From positions 458,969 to 522,968 of the forward strand of contig KE546966.1 in the NCBI GenBank assembly GCA_000442125.1: a DNA stretch of 64,000 nucleotides, written 5' to 3'. Positions 57,409 through 64,000 of the stretch are shown one piece after another (positions within the stretch are counted from its first letter, which is position 1; each line of letters begins with the position of its first letter). The stretch is from Opeltia flavorubescens (Eukaryota > Ascomycota > Lecanoromycetes > Teloschistales > Teloschistaceae). A model generated the notes under the pieces. It did no database searches and was not told the DNA's origin. It saw nothing but the letters and a program-made list of their open reading frames with translations. A program made the position numbers and the translations under genes.

Positions 57409-60165
57409 ATGGAAGGCTGCCGTGATTATATCGATCCACGTTTATTGGACATCCGCAATGTCGATCAATTTACCAAGGATAACGCTTCGCCTGTTTATAA
57501 GTCGAGGTATGATCAGGACTGCAGAGGCTGTGGTAGATCGAGCCAGGACACAGTGACAGAAACAGCTTCAGCCGAACAATCAGGCGTCGTAGGCAATCGG
57601 GATTTGCTGTATGCGTCCCACGCTTTTGCTAAACATTGAAGATATTTGACACCGGTAGCTTCATTGGTTGTGGACCTTCTGACGAACCAATCACCAACAA
57701 TCCAATCGTGACCGATAAAGGTGATATCAGCTTCGACTCTACCTTTGTTCCCACGGCTCTTTACCGAAGACATGACAGTCCTTGGAGCCCTCATGAGCTG
57801 TCTCGATGGGATGACCGAGGTACCACATCCGCACCGGCTCGACATCGAGGAGGTCGCCTAGAACAAGCACTCTGGTATGACGATTTGCTCCAAGGCCAAT
57901 CCGTTGGCGAGCCATCTCCTCAAGCTGGAAATCCCTTTGATTTAAAATTGCAAACAAGATCTAGCCTGACCTCTCTTTTCGAAGCGCAACCGGAACCTCC
58001 CACCGTGATCGTCGATGGAGAGGAAACTCTATTGAGTCCATCTTCCACAGAACAACAGTGTCAGCTTCTTGGGGATCCTAGTTACTTCGATAATTATTAC
58101 CGTGCTCAAAATGCACTAGGTCCCTTGAATATATCCTTCCCCCCAGAAGCCCCACCTAGTGCTTTTAGCACCGACGATGAAGATATCCTCGAGGACGCAA
58201 GTGCGTCGTCTTACAATGCAAAAGACTCATTGAGCGACGTCTATGACGATGATCGAGACTTGCTCAAGACTCAACACCAACAATCTTTCATGGATGTCGA
58301 GTGTGGCTTCCCCCAGCATGGTAGTTACGACAAACGTTATCTCAGTCCTGTCGATCTAAGAAGTAGACCTGAGGCTATGCCCACGAACCCATTGCTCGAC
58401 TGCTATAGGCCAAGCGTTGCATATTCCTACCCACCAGCCACTGGCGACCATACACAGCTTGAAAGGATGACAACTAGCCGTCCAATTGCGCCAAGATCCA
58501 ATTCTCATGTACCCAAATGCCCACTGCCACCGAAAAGATCCTTGTCAGAAGTGAATGTACTTGCCATTGTTCGCGAAGATGGGAAAGGAGGGGCCCTCTT
58601 ACCGCCATCGACTCCCAAAAAGGGTCGTAGGATAACTGGGTATGTATCGTGAAACCTATTCTTTCTTCAAGTTACCTACAGTGTCCACCTCATTATACAC
58701 CATCAAGGAGCAAATCGAGTTGCCTGGTTTCCTACTCCCCGAAATCAATGTTATGTGTAGCAAGGCAAGGGAGACATTTGAGAGTAGACACGACGAAGTG
58801 AGACATCGTTGAGGCTAATGCATTGATTTTGCAGATTATCTGTGGAGCAAGCGACGCAGGCGGCCAAAAATAGAAAGGGGAAGACCGTCTGCATCAAGTG
58901 CCGCACGTTGAAGCAGTCGGTCAGCAAGAATAACGAAGACTACTCCAAGAGCCCGAGCTAACATTCTCCAGTGCTCTGGAGATATTCCTTGTACGGCGTG
59001 TAGAGAATCTGGACGAGCTTCCGTATGGCATCAGCCCTGTACAAGAGCATATTTCCTTGACCTAGTGGAGCAGGGCCCCTGCAACTACATCTGTAAGCTG
59101 CGCTGTTGGTACATTTTGTCATCGTTAACGAGTGTAGCACAACGAGCTATTAACCATTTGACTTCCGACAATAGACTCAGAGTCACGCAGCACATTGAAG
59201 AGTGTTTCAGCATGCTTGATCTACGAATATTGCTGGCTAGGACCGCCACATCCTCTGAGATCTGCGTTCGCCAGGCGAATGATCAACTGTACATTCTGAA
59301 GCTCGACGAGTTCCGTCACTGTCTGAACAGTAAATACATTTCAGATATCCCAAATTCTGCAACATTGATGAAGTTCTTAAGCGGGCCCATGAAAACTTCT
59401 TCGGTTTGGCTGAATTGTACAGAAGGTAGTGATATCACCCTAAGTCCCATTGTAAGTCTTTCAGCTTTTGATTTCCAGGCAGCATTGAAGACTGCATTGA
59501 TTGATAACTTCTTTCACTATCCTGCTGACACTTAGATCCAGGACCGCTTCCACATATGGAACAGCATGCCTAGCCGAGCAAGTTATGACATACTCCACCC
59601 AGCTGCAGAGCCTCGTCAACTTGACCCGGAAAGCGAACATGACGCTATCCACATACTTTTAGCAAGCCAGCTAGCCAGAATCGTCTGCCGTGCCGTTGAG
59701 CTCGAGGCTTTCGCATGGCTACAGAAAGAAGTCTCCAGTTATGGACAGGGCCAGCGGGTGGAGACTAAGATTGCAGAATCCGTGCAACATCTTGGGAGGA
59801 CCCTTCTAACATTAAGATGGAGAGTTTCCTGGTGGGAGATCATGGCTGCTGGGAGCAATGAGTCCGAAACTGAAAAAGTTGGCTACATCGACCGGGTCAG
59901 GAGTATTTGTCGCATCCTCTACGTATACTACTTTATCGCTCGAAGGAAGCTCCGGCCGTGGAGTCGCTCAGACCTCGTTTCCATAAATGGGATGCAATCC
60001 GAGTATGCGGATGCCGATTTAATTTGGGAGACTCTACCTCACGACGAGACCATACAAGGCTTCGAGCAGTGGATGATGGCGGGACACGATATGATCAGAC
60101 AAGCGAATGTTCCGGAGCGACTTCTGGAGCTGTCTCCGCAAGAAAATAATTTATGTGTCAATTAA
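57409..60165 (+). CDS. Zn2Cys6 transcription regulator, RVW..PC subtype
   Basis: The CDS is 57409-57506, 57659-58639, 58835-58919, 58972-59092, 59138-59451 and 59536-60165, 742 aa. All five joins are in phase. The start MEGCRDYIDPRLLD is in a 98-nt first exon. Residues 34-360 are acidic, Ser/Pro-rich and probably disordered. The zinc cluster has Cys at 379, 382, 389, 395, 398 and 411: CIKCRTLKQS|CSGDIPCTAC, with an intron exactly before the third Cys. It continues with RASVWHQPCTRAYFLDLVEQ and, across a 45-nt intron, GPCNYISQRAINHL, a signature of a filamentous-fungus subfamily. The C-terminal 330 residues form a helical regulatory region without the common fungal TF middle-homology motif. 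Target genes are unknown. Binding to DNA is inferred from family membership; the 12-residue gap before the last Cys is longer than the classical 6-8. Confidence 0.85.
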
Positions 60166-60690
60166 TGTTTTTTGTCACTCTTTTAATTGCCTGTATATTC
60201 GTAGCGCAGCTTTGTGCACCTTTTTCATCATGAGCAAATGTAGAACAGTGACAAAGTTTTTGCAAGACATGTCTAACCATAAATCAGAATACCAGCACTA
60301 CAGAATTTTACCGAGTCCTCACGTTCCAGTCATTAGTGCATATATTTGCGGAATTCGAAGAATTTGAAACTTTGCGAGATGACACCCACCCCAACCCGCG
60401 ATCACTCATCGCAAATAAAAGCTGACCAAAGCTGGCACCAGAAAACTATCGAATGAGTGAAAAGGCTTCTGGTGCAGTCCACTGATTGTAGCAAAGTGCA
60501 AGCGCATATTATATCCGTGACGAAATCAAGAGCATGATTCGTTAGAAAGGCGGAAAATTGGACACCGACGTCTGAGTCACTGTTCATCCATAATAAACTG
60601 CAAATGCCCACAAAGTAGCAAAGCTCACCAGATCCGGCTCTGTTCAGAAGTCGACGACCTTGAAGACAAATATGCCAGGTTTCTCACACC
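60166..60690. other. Intergenic, Zn2Cys6 gene to EFL1
   Basis: 525 bases with no protein-like frame of note. Presumably 3' sequence and EFL1 promoter. Confidence 0.4.
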
Positions 60691-63600
60691 ATGCCTGTCG
60701 TGAACCCCGAAAAACTCATTGCGCTGCAGCAATGTGCAGATGAGATACGAAATGTAAATCCCATATTATTGTTTTCAAACATCTATTTGACAAGATACCG
60801 CAGATTTGTATTCTGGCCCATGTCGTAAGCATCGCTGCATTTGAGTCCACTCGCATGTAGATCCTCATAGTATCAGGATCATGGCAAGACCTCCCTTACA
60901 GACGCTCTCATTGCCACCAATGGCATCATCTCGCCCAAGCTGGCGGGCAAAATTCGCTACCTTGATTCTCGCCCAGATGAGCAGCTGCGGGGCATCACGA
61001 TGGAGTCATCTGCTATATCGCTTTATTTTTCCATGTCAAGGCGTTCTCGTGCCGAAGAGCCTCCAATTCATAAGGAGTATTTGATCAATCTGATTGATTC
61101 ACCGGGCCATATCGACTTTAGTAGCGAAGTCTCTACTGCATCACGACTGTGTGACGGAGCTTTGGTGCTTGTCGATGCGGTCGAAGGAGTCTGCAGTCAG
61201 ACAGTCACTGTCCTTCGGCAGACATGGGTCGAACATCTCAAGCCTTTGCTCGTCATCAATAAGATTGATCGACTCATCACGGAGCTTAAGATGAGCCCTG
61301 GGGAAGCATATACGCATTTGAGCAAGCTTCTCGAGCAAGTCAATGCCGTCATAGGGAGCTTCTTTCAAGGTGAGCGTATGGAAGAGGACCTTCAGTGGCG
61401 AGAACGCGTGGAAGAAAGGGTAGCTGCTGCAGCTGCTAAGGAAAAGGAGAAAGCAGAACGCAAGGCTGCGAGAAGTAATGTGGCCTTGGACGAGACGGAA
61501 AGCACGGCTACGAATGGATCCGCTGAGGAATTCGAAGAAAAAGATGACGAAGATCTCTACTTTGCACCAGAAAAGAATAATGTCATTTTCAGCAGTGCAG
61601 TGGATGGGTGGGCATTCACTGTGAGGCAATTTGCTTCATTGTACGAAAAGAAGCTGGGCATTAAGCGGTCTGTACTTGAGAAGGTCCTCTGGGGAGATTA
61701 CTATCTAGAGCCCAAAACCAGGCGAGTGCTCGGATCGAAGCATCTGAAAGGAAGAGCACTCAAACCAATGTTTGTGCAATTGGTACTTGATAATATTTGG
61801 GCGGTCTACGAGGCCACAACAGGAGGAAGTAGCGGGAAAGGGCATGTTATCTTCCCCTGAGTCCCTTAACAGCTTGCAAATTGACGCTGACATGTACAAT
61901 CTCATAGCGATTCGGCTATGGTCGAAAAGATAACGAAATCTCTAAGCTTGACGATACCCTCGCACGTTCTCCGTTCCAAAGACCCAAGGGCCTTGCTGAC
62001 GGCCCTATTTTCGGCATGGTTACCTCTTTCCACCGCCGTATTGGTCTCCGTCATAGAGTACCTTCCCTCACCACCTGTCGCCCAGGCTAATCGTCTACCG
62101 GCGCTCATAGATGCCTCACCTGCCCCAGAGCACGTGAGTGAGAGCTTACGTAAAGCAGTCGTAGGATTTGAAGCACAACGAGAAGCCCCTACAGTCGCCT
62201 ACGTTAGCAAGATGGTGGCTGTTCGTGCCAGTGATCTACCACAAAACAAGAGAAAGGTAGGCGAATCGATGACTGCCGACGAGGCGCTGGAGCTCGCAAG
62301 GCAAAAGAGGGCAGAAATTGCCAAAGCAAGGAAAGCTGCTGGGGGCGAAAGCTTGAACGGTACGAGCGGTATTGGTGAAGCTCTCGATAATACGCGACTG
62401 GATGATGAACAGGAACCGGAAATCGAAACGCCTGAGGATCCTGAACATCTCATCGGATTTGCTCGTCTTTACTCTGGAACGCTCTGTGTCGGTGATGAAA
62501 TTTACGTACTGCCTCCTAAATTCTCACCGGCTAATCCACATGCTGCTCCTGAACCACGGAAAGTCAAAGTCACCGGGTTGTACTTGATGATGGGTCGTGG
62601 CCTAGAATCTTTGACGTCCGTTCCGGCTGGTGTCGTTTTCGGCATTGCTGGCCTCGAGGGCTACATCCTCAAAACGGGAACTCTATGCAGTCAACTAGAA
62701 GGTAGCGTCAACCTCGCCGGAGTCAGTATGGGAAATCAACCTATCGTCCGGGTCGCACTCGAGCCAACCAATCCGGGAGATCTGGATAAATTGATAAATG
62801 GTATGCGCTTACTGGAGCAAAGCGACCCATGTGCTGTCTACGAAGTTCTCGATAGCGGCGAGCACGTCATCTTGACGGCTGGAGAATTGCACCTAGAGCG
62901 GTGTCTGAAAGATCTCCGGGAGCGGTTTGCAAGATGCGAAATACAGGCCGGCGAGCCCATCGTACCGTATCGAGAAACCATTATAAACGCAGCGGAAATG
63001 TCTGCACCCAAGGATAAGAGCCTGCCGAGAGGAACTGTTGTGGCTTCCACTACATCGGAACGAGTCTCTATCCGCTTAAGAGTTAGACCTCTGCCGATCA
63101 CCGTGACCAAATTCGTAGAGAAGCACGTCAGTATCATCAGACACCTGTACGCGGCACAGAAAGCTCGGGAGAAAGACAGGCAAGAGGCAGAGAATGACTT
63201 GGAAGATCTTTCAGAACACGAAGATATGAGTGGTGATTCTCAAGGGATTGACTTGATATCTATCGCCGATTTCAAAACTAAGCTCCAAGACACTTTTGGA
63301 GAAGCCGCGTCTCAATCGGAAATCTGGTCAAATGTGGTCGACAAGATCGCAGCGTTTGGTCCACGAAGGATTGGGCCAAACGTGCTCATTGATACCACAG
63401 ACAGTTGCCAGAAATTGCAAGTAGACCCAGTGTATCCGCGATGGCGGTCATGGCTAAACTGTATAGTCTTGAGGAGCATCAGACCCAACGACCGGGGTCA
63501 GGGACATCGGACGATCCACATCAAGCAGATACTCTCACAGCAAAGGACTTTTCTGACAAGATCTCGTACGCCTTCCAGCTAGCAACTGCCCAGGGTCCTC

Positions 63601-64000
63601 TCTGCAGTGAGCCATGCGAAGGGGTAGCTGTCTTTCTCGAGGAAGTGAAACTCTCTACGAAGGGTGAAGACAAATCGTCGTCAAGGGATATGCTAGGCCG
63701 TCTGACAGGGGAGGTGATAAAGACCATCCGAGACTCGATACGGCAAGGGTTTCTCGATTGGAGCCCTCGACTGCTACTTGCAATGTATAGCTGCGAGATT
63801 CAGGCGTCAAGTAAGTGATAGCCTTTTCCGGCCCTCTTAATTCGGGTTGGGAAACGATGCAATGGTTTTGATCAGACTAATTGATTTGACAGCTGAGGTT
63901 CTTGGTCGTGTTTATGGTGTCATCACACGGCGCCGAGGCCGCATCGTCTCCGAAGCAATGAACGAAGGAACCCCTTTCTTTACCATCTTGTCAGTCCTCC
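60691..64000 (+). CDS. EFL1: Elongation factor-like GTPase Efl1/Ria1, 3' end outside window
   Basis: Exons 60691-60753, 60804-60824, 60877-61841, 61908-63416, 63467-63810 and 63893 onward; about 1003 of perhaps 1100 residues are seen. The translational GTPase domain has ICILAHVDHGKTSLTDALIA (G1), RGITMESSAISL (G2), IDSPGHIDFSSE (G3) and VINKIDRL (G4). The P-loop is assembled from three exons; the middle one is 21 nt. EF2-like later domains appear as FARLYSGTLCVGDEIYVLPP, TAGELHLERCLKDLRERF, SYAFQLATAQGPLCSEPCEG and GRVYGVITRRRGRIVSEAMN. A charged insertion (about residues 180-215) interrupts domain I, as in known Efl1. Efl1 acts with Sdo1 to remove the anti-association factor Tif6 from new 60S subunits in the cytoplasm. 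Two of the introns appear to use GC donors (61842-61907, 63417-63466). No fault in the visible frame suggests loss of function. Confidence 0.93.
61842..61907 (+). other. Candidate GC-AG intron in EFL1
   Basis: The preceding exon ends in GGGAAAGG and the intron opens GCATGT, closing CTCATAG before CGATTCGG. Phase 2 on both sides gives GSSGKGDSAMVEKITKS. The only nearby GT (GTTATC at 61846) is in the wrong phase. Confidence 0.7.
63417..63466 (+). other. Candidate GC-AG intron in EFL1
   Basis: The intron opens GCAAGT after AAATT and closes CTGTATAG, 50 nt, with a ctaaac branch-like site; phase 2 on both sides gives CQKFLEEHQTQRPG. A GT-AG alternative exists (donor GTAGAC at 63421, acceptor CATCAG ending 63480) and also keeps the frame, so this call is less secure. 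Confidence 0.55.

Noticed and set aside
63421-63480. GT-AG alternative to the EFL1 GC-AG intron
   Set aside because: Not excluded, but the donor GTAGAC is poor and the GC donor GCAAGT is followed by a better placed branch-like site; kept only as an alternative.
1-64000. A secondary-metabolite or toxin gene cluster
   Set aside because: There is no polyketide synthase, peptide synthetase, terpene cyclase, P450 or transporter set; the Zn2Cys6 regulator stands alone between CHS7 and EFL1.

Overview
This window is ordinary nuclear chromosome from a filamentous ascomycete (Pezizomycotina). The genes are interrupted by short introns, mostly 45 to 140 nt, with GT..AG ends and ctaac/ctgac/ctaat-type branch sites close to the acceptor. 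The protein families fit this group: a Chs7-type chitin synthase chaperone, a fungal Zn2Cys6 regulator with the RVW..PC-type extension, a Clg1-like Pho85 cyclin, an RGS protein with three membrane segments, and a PLAC8 protein. I cannot place it to class. Three bases are ambiguous (n at 4491, 11637 and 37734). I rebuilt the multi-exon genes by hand by matching reading-frame phase across each intron, and every completed model gives an uninterrupted protein.

Layout from left to right. The 3' end of an ELG1 gene (PCNA unloader) is at 2-1171, followed by the sorting nexin MVP1 (2157-4533). An unassigned F-box/2EXR-like gene sits at 5943-6677 (-). DCN1 (7548-8659, +) and a SAF1-like F-box/RCC1 gene (8954-11273, -) are tail to tail. 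A PLAC8 gene (12278-13436, -), a membrane RGS gene (13921-15496, -) and a small mitochondrial-type acidic protein gene (16503-17451, -) follow. That last gene is divergent from CAND1 (17934-22152, +). Next come the PP2C phosphatase PTC1 (23283-25131, +), the alternative NADH dehydrogenase NDE (25730-27541, +), the BRCT replication factor DPB11 (28033-30811, -), an Aly-type alpha-arrestin (32226-34738, +) and HEM3 (35174-36664, +).

A gene-free stretch of about 5.9 kb (36665-42578) leads into a Clg1-like cyclin gene whose leader carries several upstream ORFs (CDS 42796-44882). It is followed by an alpha/beta hydrolase (45460-46995, +), the mitofusin FZO1 (47448-50379, -), which is divergent from ESCRT-III DID4/VPS2 (50633-51564, +), a second gene-poor stretch (51565-55580), CHS7 (55581-56700, +), a Zn2Cys6 regulator (57409-60165, +) and the 5' five-sixths or so of EFL1 (60691 to the window end, +).

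Most genes here are housekeeping and functionally unrelated. The one thematic overlap is cullin-RING ligase control: the neddylation factor DCN1, a probable SCF substrate receptor (SAF1-like) and the cullin exchange factor CAND1 lie within 15 kb. Mitochondrial (NDE, FZO1, the acidic protein) and membrane-trafficking (MVP1, DID4, arrestin, CHS7) genes are also present. I see no transposon, virus-like element, biosynthetic cluster, CRISPR array or rRNA, and no recognisable tRNA. The most unusual things are at the level of gene structure: three candidate GC-AG introns (two in EFL1), three stop-free introns of length divisible by three, a 21-nt microexon cutting the EFL1 P-loop, a charged insertion inside Hem3, and a uORF-rich cyclin leader. 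I did not find a convincing undescribed multi-gene system.
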